In this document: positions 5,995-12,968 of the stretch, in pieces | Numbering within the stretch: the stretch's first letter is position 1 | How the letters are laid out: every line of letters begins with the position of its first letter | Assembly (NCBI GenBank): GCA_938037185.1 | Contig: CALHQK010000057.1 | Span: 1-12,991, forward strand | Reading direction: 5' to 3' | Length of the DNA stretch: 12,991 bases | Source of the DNA: an uncultured Riemerella sp. | GTDB taxonomy: Bacteria; Bacteroidota; Bacteroidia; Flavobacteriales; Weeksellaceae | Position numbers and translations under genes: made by a program | Notes under the pieces: model-generated | Seen by the model: the letters and a program-made list of their open reading frames with translations, nothing else | Database searches by the model: none | What the model was told of the DNA's origin: nothing

Positions 5995-6672
5995 ATGATA
6001 GAGCTTATTTTTTCTGCTGTCGGTTTGGGTTTTATGCTTAGTTTGGTATTCATCGGGCCTGTTTTCTTTCTTTTGGTGGAGACCAGCCTTTCGCGGGGGT
6101 CTCGGCATGCATTGGCGCTGGATTTGGGCGTGGTTTTTGCGGATATAGTGTGCATTGTGGCGGCGTATTTCAGCAGTCAGGACATTATCCATATCATAGA
6201 CCAATACCCGAGTTTTTATAGGATTTCCGCGCTTATTATCTTTGTTTATGGGATTTATATGATTGTTTCCAAAACCAGAATGCACATCGCAGGTGAGGAA
6301 AGACTCATCAACCAAAACTATCTGAAAACTTTTCTCAATGGTTTCCTGCTCAATATTCTGAACATCGGTGTGGTGCTTTTTTGGCTGGTAACCGTCATTT
6401 TCATTAGAAAAAACTATCCCGACACGGGCAGATTTTTGCTTTATATCTGTTTGGTTATCGGGACATATCTTTTGATAGACTTGGCGAAAATCTATTTGGC
6501 AAAACAATTTCACAATAAACTCAATCAGCAGGTTGCCAATAAAATCCGAAAAGGCGTAGGCTTTATTCTGCTGATTCTGAGCGTATTTATTTTCCTTCAA
6601 AGTTTTAAATCTTTTAACCAACTGGACAAAAGATTAGAAGAAAAAGGCATCAAACGAGAAGAAATAAAGTAA
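5995..6672 (+). CDS. LysE-family translocator
   Basis: This 225-aa integral inner-membrane protein has about six hydrophobic helices and belongs to the LysE/RhtB exporter group, which exports amino acids or related small molecules. The first helix ends in FMLSLVFIGPVFFLLVETSLSRGSR, matching the family pattern of a GP motif followed by a Ser/Leu-rich helix and a basic cytoplasmic loop with Arg-Gly. Further helices lie at about residues 40-60, 70-90, 110-135, 145-165 and 185-205. The C-terminus is a charged tail. I chose the ATG at 5995 over the in-frame TTG at 5986, because the TTG would add only three residues and is a rarer start. The stop is 24 bp before the LD-carboxypeptidase gene, which suggests an operon. 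The substrate cannot be told from sequence. Confidence 0.88.
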   Translation: MIELIFSAVGLGFMLSLVFIGPVFFLLVETSLSRGSRHALALDLGVVFADIVCIVAAYFSSQDIIHIIDQYPSFYRISALIIFVYGIYMIVSKTRMHIAGEERLINQNYLKTFLNGFLLNILNIGVVLFWLVTVIFIRKNYPDTGRFLLYICLVIGTYLLIDLAKIYLAKQFHNKLNQQVANKIRKGVGFILLILSVFIFLQSFKSFNQLDKRLEEKGIKREEIK

Positions 6673-6696
6673 AAAGATACTCAATAACAGACACTT

Positions 6697-7629
6697 ATGA
6701 CGGTCATATTCCCAAAAACCCTTAAAAAAGGCGATAAAATAGCAGTCGTTTCTCCTGCTGGTTCAGTAGAAGAAGGGCAGATTTTATCCACGCTGGAACT
6801 CATAAAATCCAAAGGCTATGAGCCTGTTCTCAGTCCTCATTGCTTGGGCAGATTTTCCTTTGGGTACAGCTATTCTGGAACGGAAAAACAGCGAATTTCT
6901 GACCTGAACTGGGCATTGAATAGTGATGAGGTCTCTGCCATCTGGGCTACGCGCGGCGGCTATGGCTGTCAGCATCTTTTGGGACATCTAAAACTAAATC
7001 ATTTCAAAGAAAATCCAAAATGGTACATCGGCTATTCGGATAATACCGTTATCCAAAGTTTCCTCTTGAAAAAGGGCTTTGCGAGTATCCACGGACAGAC
7101 ACTGAAGACCTCATCTTTTGGAGTTTCAGCCGAAAGTTATGAAGGAATTTTCAATATTTTCAGTGGGAAAAAGCCTAAATATCAGGTCGCTCCACATCCA
7201 CAGAATAACCACGGAAGTGCAGAGGGAATTTTGGTTGGTGGAAATCTGGCGCTGGTCTATGCGCTTTTGGGAAGCTCGTATTCGGTAGATTTCAGGGACA
7301 AAATTTTGTTTATAGAAGACATCGGCGAGAATTTTTATTCGCTGGACAGAATGCTCATTTCCCTCGATTTGGCTGGTGTTTTTAGGAAAATAAAGGGCAT
7401 CATCATCGGAGGGATGATTAACATGGGAAACGAGGCAGAAAACCCTGATTATGAGTATAGTTATGATGCTATGGCTTATGAAATCATCGCCGAAAGGCTC
7501 AAGAAATATTCTTTCCCAAAGCTGTTCGCTTTTCCTAACGGACATATTTTTGATAATGTGCCGCTGATTTTAGGGTCTGAAATAAAACTAAACATTTCCG
7601 AAACGGAAGCAAAAGTAGAATTCTTATAA
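6697..7629 (+). CDS. LD-carboxypeptidase, peptidase family S66
   Basis: Family S66 includes LdcA, which removes the terminal D-Ala from murein tetrapeptides during cytoplasmic peptidoglycan recycling, and MccF, which cleaves microcin C. The 310-aa length is normal. The nucleophile-elbow motif GYSDNT places the catalytic Ser at S114; E207 in FIEDIGEN and H283 in PNGHIFDN complete the Ser-Glu-His triad at spacings close to those of the Pseudomonas LdcA. The N-terminal KGDKIAVVSPAG (about 11-22) and ATRGGYG (84-90) are also typical. No signal peptide is present, as expected for a cytoplasmic enzyme. It lies between the LysE exporter and yraN with short gaps. Murein recycling is the likelier role; MccF-like detoxification cannot be excluded from sequence. 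Confidence 0.93.
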   Translation: MTVIFPKTLKKGDKIAVVSPAGSVEEGQILSTLELIKSKGYEPVLSPHCLGRFSFGYSYSGTEKQRISDLNWALNSDEVSAIWATRGGYGCQHLLGHLKLNHFKENPKWYIGYSDNTVIQSFLLKKGFASIHGQTLKTSSFGVSAESYEGIFNIFSGKKPKYQVAPHPQNNHGSAEGILVGGNLALVYALLGSSYSVDFRDKILFIEDIGENFYSLDRMLISLDLAGVFRKIKGIIIGGMINMGNEAENPDYEYSYDAMAYEIIAERLKKYSFPKLFAFPNGHIFDNVPLILGSEIKLNISETEAKVEFL

Positions 7630-7637
7630 TTCCATAA

Positions 7638-8009
7638 ATGGCTGAGCATAATGACTTTGGGAAGGAATCCGAAAATCTGGCCGTAGAGTTTTTGGAAAAG
7701 AAAGGTTATAAAATTTTAGTCAAAAACTACCGCTATCTAAAAGCTGAAATAGACATCATCGCAGAGACTGAAAATCAGATTGTTATAATAGAAGTAAAAG
7801 CCAGAAGCACAGATACTTTCCTGAGTCCAGAAGAGGCGGTAAATAAGAAGAAAATCAGGCTGCTCATCTCTGCTGCGAGCCATTTTTTGGAAGAAAATGA
7901 AATAGACAAGGAAGCGAGGTTTGATATAATCGCCATTCTTCCGAATGAAGAAAATCAATTCCAAATCAAGCATATAGAAAATGCTTTTGATATTACAGAT
8001 GGCTTCTAG
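7638..8009 (+). CDS. YraN/UPF0102 family nuclease-like protein
   Basis: The 123-aa protein has the restriction-endonuclease-like layout of UPF0102. The N-terminal helix DFGKESENLAVEFLEKKGYKI is followed by the core AEIDIIA and IVIIEVKARS. The acidic/Lys set E37, D39, E52 and K54 matches the PD-(D/E)xK pattern, so nuclease activity or a Holliday-junction-type role has been suggested for the family, but none is established that I can cite. The usual GEID motif is AEID here. It starts 8 bp after the LD-carboxypeptidase stop and is probably cotranscribed. The family call is secure; the function is not. Confidence 0.92.
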   Translation: MAEHNDFGKESENLAVEFLEKKGYKILVKNYRYLKAEIDIIAETENQIVIIEVKARSTDTFLSPEEAVNKKKIRLLISAASHFLEENEIDKEARFDIIAILPNEENQFQIKHIENAFDITDGF

Positions 8010-8030
8010 AGATAAATATAAAACAGAGTT

Positions 8031-8366
8031 ATGAAAAAATTAAATCTGATTTTAGTTGTAATCATATTACAGAGTTGCTTTCCAAGTTTTGAACCTAAAG
8101 AAGAAGTTAAGAAAGAACTGAAACACGAGAAAGCCTCTATAAAATGGATAAAAGTAGTAGGTATTTTAGACCAAAACTATCCTGATTATATCATTATGGA
8201 AAAAGCTAATTTAATTGATACTATATGTGAAGCATACAATATAAGTAGGTTAAATCTCAAAAAAGATACTGTAATTATAACTTTTGATGGGCATCCCAAA
8301 AGATATGCAACTCCTATTAATGTTAAAGAAGAAGCATTAGGACTGAAGATTAAAATCCGATTTTAA
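8031..8366 (+). CDS. Small putative lipoprotein
   Basis: The 111-aa protein has a basic start, a hydrophobic run and the lipobox LQSC with Cys16, so the mature protein is about 96 residues anchored in the periplasm or outer membrane. A charged Lys/Glu linker (about 22-36) precedes a mixed alpha/beta segment. The C-terminus, ALGLKIKIRF, is aromatic but is too short to define a family. It follows yraN by 21 bp and may be the last gene of that operon; no terminator is seen between them. Codon use is A+T-rich compared with the upstream genes. Not recognised. Confidence 0.75.
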   Translation: MKKLNLILVVIILQSCFPSFEPKEEVKKELKHEKASIKWIKVVGILDQNYPDYIIMEKANLIDTICEAYNISRLNLKKDTVIITFDGHPKRYATPINVKEEALGLKIKIRF

Positions 8367-8398
8367 CAGAAGGTTATGACTATTTTCTAAAAAAATAT

Positions 8399-8406
8399 TA
8401 TATTTG
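8399..8406 (+). promoter_or_regulatory. Putative promoter of the Crp/Fnr gene
   Basis: TATATTTG is an exact TAnnTTTG match, 17 bp before the ATG at 8424. Transcription would start near 8412, giving a leader of about a dozen nucleotides. No clear -33 box is seen. Confidence 0.5.
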
Positions 8407-8423
8407 CTGATAAATATCATATT

Positions 8424-9140
8424 ATGCTGATAGAACATCATCTTGAAATTGAACACAATTTTCAAAATATTTTCTGTGAAAAATCATTCAGAGAATGCCT
8501 TTCTGAGGAGGATTTTCAGAAATATTTGGATGGTAAGAAGACGATTACCATTAGTAAAGGCAAGTTAGTTTTTAAAGAAGGAGAAATCCCAAAAGGAGTT
8601 TTTTATATAGAAAAAGGAGCTGTAAAACTCTATAAAATGGGGTTCAATAGGAAAGAACAAATCCTGCGTTTTGCAAAAGAAGGAGACCTCATCGGCTACC
8701 GCTCTCTCCTTTCCGAGGAGGAGTTCGGCGCTTCTGCAGAGGCTATGACAGTAGTGCAAGCAGTCTTTATTCCTGCTGAAATTTTTCATAAACTGCTGAT
8801 GTGCAATCCCAAACTCTCCTATGCCATGCTTCAGAAAATTTCTTATGAATTAGGAGAATATTCTAACACAATTACTCTTCTTGCACAAAAAACAGTAAGG
8901 GAAAGACTGGCAGAAATCCTTCTATTATTGGAACTTAAAATAGGAACAGATCCAGAAGGTTTTATTAAAATAGCTTTGACAAGAGAAGAAATAGCAAACC
9001 TGATAGGAACAGCTACAGAAAGTGCCATCAGACTTATTTCCGAGTTTAAACAAGACCAGCTTATAGAGGTAGAAGGAAGAAATATAAAAATCATAAACCA
9101 TGAAAGGCTGAAAAAATTAGGTCATGTAGATTATAACTAA
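8424..9140 (+). CDS. Crp/Fnr family transcriptional regulator
   Basis: The 238-aa protein has an N-terminal cyclic-nucleotide-binding-type beta-roll (about 20-145), with VFKEGEIPKGVFYIEKGAVKLY typical of the domain, a long dimerisation helix (about 130-170) and a C-terminal winged helix-turn-helix (about 180-230). The recognition helix TATESAIRLISEF keeps E199 and R203 at the positions of the DNA-reading Glu and Arg in E. coli CRP and FNR, while the FNR-specific Ser is Ile. The Arg-Ser pair that contacts cAMP in CRP is not recognisable (GDLIGYRSLLSEEE instead), so cAMP binding is doubtful. Three Cys (C18, C25, C127) lie in the sensor half. It is a single gene with its own promoter and terminator. 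The signal and regulon are unknown. Confidence 0.93.
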   Translation: MLIEHHLEIEHNFQNIFCEKSFRECLSEEDFQKYLDGKKTITISKGKLVFKEGEIPKGVFYIEKGAVKLYKMGFNRKEQILRFAKEGDLIGYRSLLSEEEFGASAEAMTVVQAVFIPAEIFHKLLMCNPKLSYAMLQKISYELGEYSNTITLLAQKTVRERLAEILLLLELKIGTDPEGFIKIALTREEIANLIGTATESAIRLISEFKQDQLIEVEGRNIKIINHERLKKLGHVDYN

Positions 9141-9164
9141 ATAAGTTTTTCTTATTTAGTTTTT
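9135..9164 (+). terminator. Intrinsic terminator of the Crp/Fnr gene
   Basis: AACTAAATAAG (9135-9145) and CTTATTTAGTT (9151-9161) pair perfectly over 11 bp around a T5 loop and run into TTTGTTTTA. The hairpin overlaps the stop codon at 9138-9140. The stem is all A+T-rich, which is common in this lineage. panB begins 23 bp downstream. Confidence 0.75.
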
Positions 9165-9187
9165 GTTTTATCATAAAAGTTAAAATA

Positions 9188-10003
9188 ATGTCCGTTTATT
9201 CCGAAATAAAGAAGATAACAACTGAAACTCTCCTCAAAATGAAGGCAGAAGGAGAGAAAATTACCATGCTTACCGCTTATGACTTTACCACAGCCAAAAT
9301 GCTGGATGCCGCAGGGATAGATACTATTTTGGTAGGAGATTCCGCAGCGAATGTAATGGCGGGGCATGAAACTACACTGCCTATCACTCTTGACCAGATG
9401 ATTTATCATGCGCAGTGCGTTACTAGAGGGGTTCAGAGGGCTTTTGTGGTGGTAGATATGCCGTTTGGAACTTATCAGAGTGATTCGCAGAAGGCTTTAG
9501 ATTCGGCGGTGCGGATTATGAAAGAAACCAATGCCAATGCTATTAAATTAGAAGGCGGAAAGGAAGTTGTAGACTCTATCAAAAAAATTGTGGCAGCGGG
9601 AATTCCTGTTATGGGGCATTTGGGGCTTACTCCGCAAAGCATCAATCAGTTCGGAAGTTATAAACTTCGTGCAAAGGAAAACGCCGAAGCTCAGAGACTT
9701 AGAGAAGATGCTCAACTTTTGCAGGAACTTGGTTGTTTCTCTTTGGTTTTAGAAAAAATACCAAGCCAGCTTGCCAAAGAAGTTACCGGAGCTCTTTCCA
9801 TTCCCACGATAGGTATTGGAGCGGGTGTCCATTGCGATGGGCAAGTTTTGGTTTATCAAGATATGGTAGGCATGAATAAAGGCTTTAAACCTAAATTCTT
9901 ACGAAAGTATTTAGACCTTTATACCGAAATTACAAACGCGGTAGAGCAGTATGTAAAGGATGTAAAGGGACTTTCTTTTCCTAATGAGGGCGAGAGTTAC
10001 TAA
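9188..10003 (+). CDS. panB: 3-methyl-2-oxobutanoate hydroxymethyltransferase
   Basis: PanB transfers a hydroxymethyl group from 5,10-methylene-tetrahydrofolate to 2-oxoisovalerate to make ketopantoate, the first committed step of pantothenate and coenzyme A synthesis; it is cytoplasmic and Mg-dependent. The 271-aa sequence has all the family marks: ITMLTAYDF near 25-33, VGDS with metal ligand D51, VVVDMPFGTY with D90, AIKLEGG with K120 and E122, GHLGLTPQS at 143-151, and the catalytic Glu in LEKIP (E189), followed by IGIGAG at 208-213. There are no other pan genes nearby. It follows the Crp/Fnr terminator, so it needs its own promoter, which I could not identify. Its stop codon directly abuts that of truA on the other strand. 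Confidence 0.97.
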   Translation: MSVYSEIKKITTETLLKMKAEGEKITMLTAYDFTTAKMLDAAGIDTILVGDSAANVMAGHETTLPITLDQMIYHAQCVTRGVQRAFVVVDMPFGTYQSDSQKALDSAVRIMKETNANAIKLEGGKEVVDSIKKIVAAGIPVMGHLGLTPQSINQFGSYKLRAKENAEAQRLREDAQLLQELGCFSLVLEKIPSQLAKEVTGALSIPTIGIGAGVHCDGQVLVYQDMVGMNKGFKPKFLRKYLDLYTEITNAVEQYVKDVKGLSFPNEGESY

Positions 10004-10741
10004 TTAAAATTCATCCTTGTATCCCACATCTACGAGATAGAGTCCGTGTGCGGGAGCAGATGCGCCTGCTTTATTGCGGTATTTGGCTTGGATGATGTCA
10101 TGCAGATCCTCTGGTTTTATTTTTCCTAAACCAACCTCCACCAATGTTCCCACGATGGCTCTGACCATATTTCTTAAAAAACGATTAGCTGAAATCGTAA
10201 AAACAAGGCTGCTGCCTTTTTGGTTCCACTGGGCGTGATAAATTTTACAATTATTCGTTTTTACATCCGTGTGTAGTTTGGAAAAACTGGTAAAATCTTC
10301 GTATTCAAAGAGGATTTTACACGCTTCGTTCATTTTTTCTACATCAAGTTTTTGTCTCCACATCTGCCATGAAAAAGCCTCTGTGAAAGGGTCTTTTTCT
10401 AATGAAATATGATATTCATAAGTTCTATAAACAGCGCTAAATCTCGCGTGCATTTCTTCTTCAACCTGAAAAATTCTCTTAATGGAGATACTCGGCGGGA
10501 GAAAAGCATTCAGCCTCTTCACTAAATCTGCGCTGATAGGCTGTTCTGTATCAAAGTGAGCAAATATCTTTCGTGCATGTACGCCCGTATCGGTACGGCC
10601 TGCTCCTGTGGTTTTTATGTCTTCTCTCAATAGAGTAGAGAGGGCTTTTTCTAAGACTTCCTGCACGGATATTTGTTTCGGCTGAATTTGATAACCAAAG
10701 AAATGAGCTCCATTGTAGGAAAATTCTATAAAATACCGCAT
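10004..10741 (-). CDS. truA: tRNA pseudouridine synthase A
   Basis: TruA makes pseudouridine at positions 38-40 in the tRNA anticodon arm. I start it at the ATG at 10741, giving 245 aa, a normal TruA length that begins MRYFIEFSYNG as in the family. A longer open frame reaching 10882 adds an uncharacteristic N-terminus that overlaps the divergent phosphoesterase gene and is not credible. The catalytic Asp is D51 in GAGRTDTGVHA. The conserved RTYEYHI strand (Tyr of the active site) and the FLRNMVRAIVG helix are present, the latter matching the family FLHNMVRNIVG-like motif. The gene ends stop to stop with panB. Confidence 0.95.
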   Translation of the reverse strand: MRYFIEFSYNGAHFFGYQIQPKQISVQEVLEKALSTLLREDIKTTGAGRTDTGVHARKIFAHFDTEQPISADLVKRLNAFLPPSISIKRIFQVEEEMHARFSAVYRTYEYHISLEKDPFTEAFSWQMWRQKLDVEKMNEACKILFEYEDFTSFSKLHTDVKTNNCKIYHAQWNQKGSSLVFTISANRFLRNMVRAIVGTLVEVGLGKIKPEDLHDIIQAKYRNKAGASAPAHGLYLVDVGYKDEF

Positions 10742-10780
10742 AATTTGCAATTTAAGACTGCAAAAATCGTAAATTTCTAT

Positions 10781-10788
10781 TACATTTG
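10781..10788 (+). promoter_or_regulatory. Putative promoter of the phosphoesterase-smr operon
   Basis: TACATTTG matches TAnnTTTG exactly, 24 bp before the ATG at 10813. Transcription would start near 10794, after the in-frame TTG at 10786, which argues against that TTG as the start. On the minus strand the same 71-bp intergenic gap must hold the truA promoter; GATTTTTG there (one mismatch) is a weak candidate. Confidence 0.55.
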
Positions 10789-10812
10789 CCTTGTTTTGGT
10801 GGTCATTTAGCA

Positions 10813-11307
10813 ATGAAAAAAATATTACTTCTCTCGGACACGCATTCTTATATGGATAATCGTATTTTAGACTACGCCTCACAGGTGGATGAGGTCTGGC
10901 ATGCAGGAGATTTTGGAAATCAGGAAGTAATAGACAGCCTCAGCGCCGTAAAGCCTCTGAAAGGTGTCTTTGGGAACATAGATGACGCAGGAATACGGAA
11001 ACAATTTCCAGAAATACTGAGATTTACCTGCGAGGAAGTGGAAGTTTTGATGACGCATATCGGCGGCTATCCTAAAAAATACGCTCCCAACATCAAAGCA
11101 GAACTACTCCAGCGCCCGCCGAAACTCTTTATCTCTGGGCATTCTCATATTTTGAAAGTTATGTTTGACCAAGATTTAGGACTGCTGCACCTCAACCCTG
11201 GCGCGTGTGGAAATGTGGGCTGGCACAAGGTAAGAACAATGATGAGGTTCGTGATTGATGGACAGGAGATAAAAGATTTGGAAGTAATAGAACTCGGCAC
11301 AAGATAA
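10813..11307 (+). CDS. YfcE/MJ0936-type metallophosphoesterase
   Basis: The 164-aa protein is a minimal calcineurin-like phosphodiesterase. Metal ligands fall in the classic order: D9 and H11 (LSDTH), D33 (HAGDFGN), N55 (GNIDD), H82 (THIGG), and H110/H112 (SGHSH). Family members hydrolyse phosphodiester substrates such as bis-p-nitrophenyl phosphate in vitro; the cellular substrate is not known. There is no signal peptide. The ATG at 10813 fits the family start MKKILLLSDTH; an upstream TTG would add a poor nine-residue extension. Four base pairs separate it from the Smr gene, so the two are one operon. The ligand set is complete. Confidence 0.93.
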   Translation: MKKILLLSDTHSYMDNRILDYASQVDEVWHAGDFGNQEVIDSLSAVKPLKGVFGNIDDAGIRKQFPEILRFTCEEVEVLMTHIGGYPKKYAPNIKAELLQRPPKLFISGHSHILKVMFDQDLGLLHLNPGACGNVGWHKVRTMMRFVIDGQEIKDLEVIELGTR

Positions 11308-11311
11308 AAAT

Positions 11312-11806
11312 ATGAAAATAGGCAATAAAGTTTCGGTGATTGATGAGGATTTGCAAGGAACTCTGGTTTCGGTAAAGGATAAAACAGCGGTTTTTGAGGA
11401 TTCGCATGGTTTTCGGCACGAATATCCTTTGGCTCAGCTTGTTTTGCGCAGAAATTTGATTTATGATGAAGTTCCTTTGACCAAAAAAGAAGAAACGAAA
11501 AAAAATATTTCACAAAAGCACCAAAAAAACGCGATGAAAATAGACCTTCACTTTGATCAATTAGTGAAAAACCCTAATGAATATGACTCTTGGGAACGGC
11601 TTTTCATCCAAAAAGAGCGATTAACAGAGGTTTTGGACTTCTGCAAAGCTAATAAAATAAAACGGCTGGAAATCATCCACGGACTGGGCGAAGGCGTTCT
11701 GCAAGAGCTGGTCTATGATGTGCTGCGAGGTTACACAGGGATAGAATTTGAAGAAAATGAATTCTTCAAGCATCAGTCTGCTTCGGTAGAGGTGGTATTT
11801 GTTTAA
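11312..11806 (+). CDS. Smr-domain protein with N-terminal DUF2027-like region
   Basis: The 164-aa protein has a small beta-rich N-terminal region (about 1-55; KIGNKVSVIDEDLQGTLVSV looks like the SH3-like start of Bacteroidota DUF2027 proteins), a Lys/Gln-rich linker, and a C-terminal Smr domain (about 75-164). The Smr marks are IDLHF (77-81, where LDLHG is usual) and IIHGLGEGVLQ (121-131, the family HGxGxG loop with Leu replacing the common Lys). Smr domains, best known from MutS2, bind or nick nucleic acids; the variant loop and DLHF make nuclease activity uncertain. It is cotranscribed with the phosphoesterase and overlaps the opposite gene by its stop codon. Confidence 0.85.
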   Translation: MKIGNKVSVIDEDLQGTLVSVKDKTAVFEDSHGFRHEYPLAQLVLRRNLIYDEVPLTKKEETKKNISQKHQKNAMKIDLHFDQLVKNPNEYDSWERLFIQKERLTEVLDFCKANKIKRLEIIHGLGEGVLQELVYDVLRGYTGIEFEENEFFKHQSASVEVVFV

Positions 11807-12420
11807 ACAAGGGGAAGTTTCGGCTGTTTTAGGGCTGCTAATATTTCTTTTTGCCATTTTAAAAGCTGGCAAATACCACTATCATAATCGTTTTTTATAA
11901 TATACTCTTTTATTAGTTCAGCTTTTTGAATATCTTTTTTGAACCATTCTGCATTTTCATGCTTTTTTAAAGCTGTTATTTTTTCTATATATTGTAATGC
12001 TTCAGAATATTTCCCAAGTATAAAATATGTATATGCTAAATATTCATCTCTTCCTATTTCATGTCCATAGTAAGAATTATTTAATATATAGGGTATAATA
12101 TCCTCAAAAGAGTTTAGAAAGTTGAATTTTTTGAAATTCTGTAAAGATAAATTTATGTCATTTATTTCTTCTTTTTTCCAATGATTTCCTATTCTCTCGC
12201 CTAAACTAAAATTATATGTTGAAAATGGAACATATAAGCACTGAACAAAATATTGTAAGAAAAAAGTGTCTTTGTCTACTGATGAATCTAAATAAAAACC
12301 TATTAAAACAGATACTCCAGACTTATCTTTTATTATGTAGTAAGCCAATCTTCCGTTTTTAATAAACTTATCTGCGAATTTTATTTCTTTTATAATTTTG
12401 TTCAGTTCTGTGGTTTTCAT
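11803..12420 (-). CDS. Hypothetical protein
   Basis: A 205-aa protein without signal peptide or transmembrane segment. The first half contains FFLQYFVQCLYVPFSTYNFSLGERIG (about 53-78), which has the style of DUF4304-type small proteins, but I cannot assign it firmly. A helical hairpin at about 126-146 (EYLAYTYFILGKYSEALQYIEKI) resembles a single TPR unit. The gene is markedly A+T-rich. It lies 28 bp behind the lipoprotein gene at 12449-12925 on the same strand, so the two may be cotranscribed, although a promoter-like element sits in the gap. Its stop overlaps the Smr stop. Immunity-type or orphan function is only a guess. Confidence 0.7.
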   Translation of the reverse strand: MKTTELNKIIKEIKFADKFIKNGRLAYYIIKDKSGVSVLIGFYLDSSVDKDTFFLQYFVQCLYVPFSTYNFSLGERIGNHWKKEEINDINLSLQNFKKFNFLNSFEDIIPYILNNSYYGHEIGRDEYLAYTYFILGKYSEALQYIEKITALKKHENAEWFKKDIQKAELIKEYIIKNDYDSGICQLLKWQKEILAALKQPKLPLV

Positions 12421-12436
12421 GGTTTTTAGGATTATA

Positions 12437-12444
12437 CAAAATTA
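12437..12444 (-). promoter_or_regulatory. Putative promoter of the 11803-12420 gene
   Basis: On the minus strand this reads TAATTTTG, an exact TAnnTTTG match, 16 bp upstream of the ATG at 12420 and just beyond the stop of the preceding gene. It allows independent expression of the second gene. Confidence 0.4.
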
Positions 12445-12448
12445 GAAT

Positions 12449-12925
12449 TTATTTTTCACAAATAGATGCGATACAGCAGATTGTATTATTTTCAACAGGA
12501 AAGAATATAAGGTTTCCTTTTGTATTTTCTTTTAAAAAATTATTTTCTTCATAAACAGCAGAATTTATTTTAAATAATTCGTTGCTATCCTTCACAAAAT
12601 ATTTCTTCACATAAGGAGAATACCAATCTCTACAATCTTCTTTTTTCACTATTAAAGGAAAGTTATGCTTCTTATTAGCAGATTTGAAAATTGTTTTATA
12701 ATCTTGGTTTGAAAATTTTATTACTGCATATATTTCAATGATTTGGCTACAATCTTGGCTGAGTTCCCCAAGTTTCGTTTTGGATATTTCATATTCTGCT
12801 TTTTGAATGGCAACAGGTAGATTTATATATTTTTCAAGCTCTTTTGTGTCCGTATGTATGTTATTTTCGGTTTTATTTGGTTTAATACAAGACATACATA
12901 TAAAAAACAATAGTATTTTTCTCAT
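12449..12925 (-). CDS. Putative lipoprotein
   Basis: The 158-aa protein begins with a very short signal sequence, basic MRK then a hydrophobic stretch ending in ICMSC; Cys13 is the probable lipidation site but the lipobox is degenerate (Cys at -3 instead of Leu), so this is less certain than for the other lipoproteins here. The mature part is hydrophilic with several Cys (C58, C97, and C148-C149-C154 near the C-terminus; positions approximate), which may form disulfides in the periplasm. No family is recognised. The gene is A+T-rich like its downstream neighbour at 11803-12420 and appears to be the first of the pair. Confidence 0.7.
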   Translation of the reverse strand: MRKILLFFICMSCIKPNKTENNIHTDTKELEKYINLPVAIQKAEYEISKTKLGELSQDCSQIIEIYAVIKFSNQDYKTIFKSANKKHNFPLIVKKEDCRDWYSPYVKKYFVKDSNELFKINSAVYEENNFLKENTKGNLIFFPVENNTICCIASICEK

Positions 12926-12960
12926 TTTTCAGATTATTTCACTTATTTTATTCAACCTTA

Positions 12961-12968
12961 CAAAGATA
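12961..12968 (-). promoter_or_regulatory. Putative promoter of the 12449-12925 gene
   Basis: On the minus strand this reads TATCTTTG, an exact TAnnTTTG match, 35 bp upstream of the ATG at 12925, giving a leader of about 30 nt. The -33 region is weak. Confidence 0.5.

Noticed and set aside
9157..9165. TAGTTTTTG as the panB promoter
   Set aside because: It has one extra T relative to TAnnTTTG and is part of the Crp/Fnr terminator's right arm and T-run, so the resemblance is probably accidental.
10786..10812. TTG start for the phosphoesterase
   Set aside because: It falls within the predicted -7 element, so it would lie upstream of the transcript, and it adds nine residues not found in the family.
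10742..10882. N-terminal extension of truA by 47 residues
   Set aside because: It overlaps the divergent phosphoesterase gene and its promoter, and MRYFIEFSYNG at 10741 is the normal family start.
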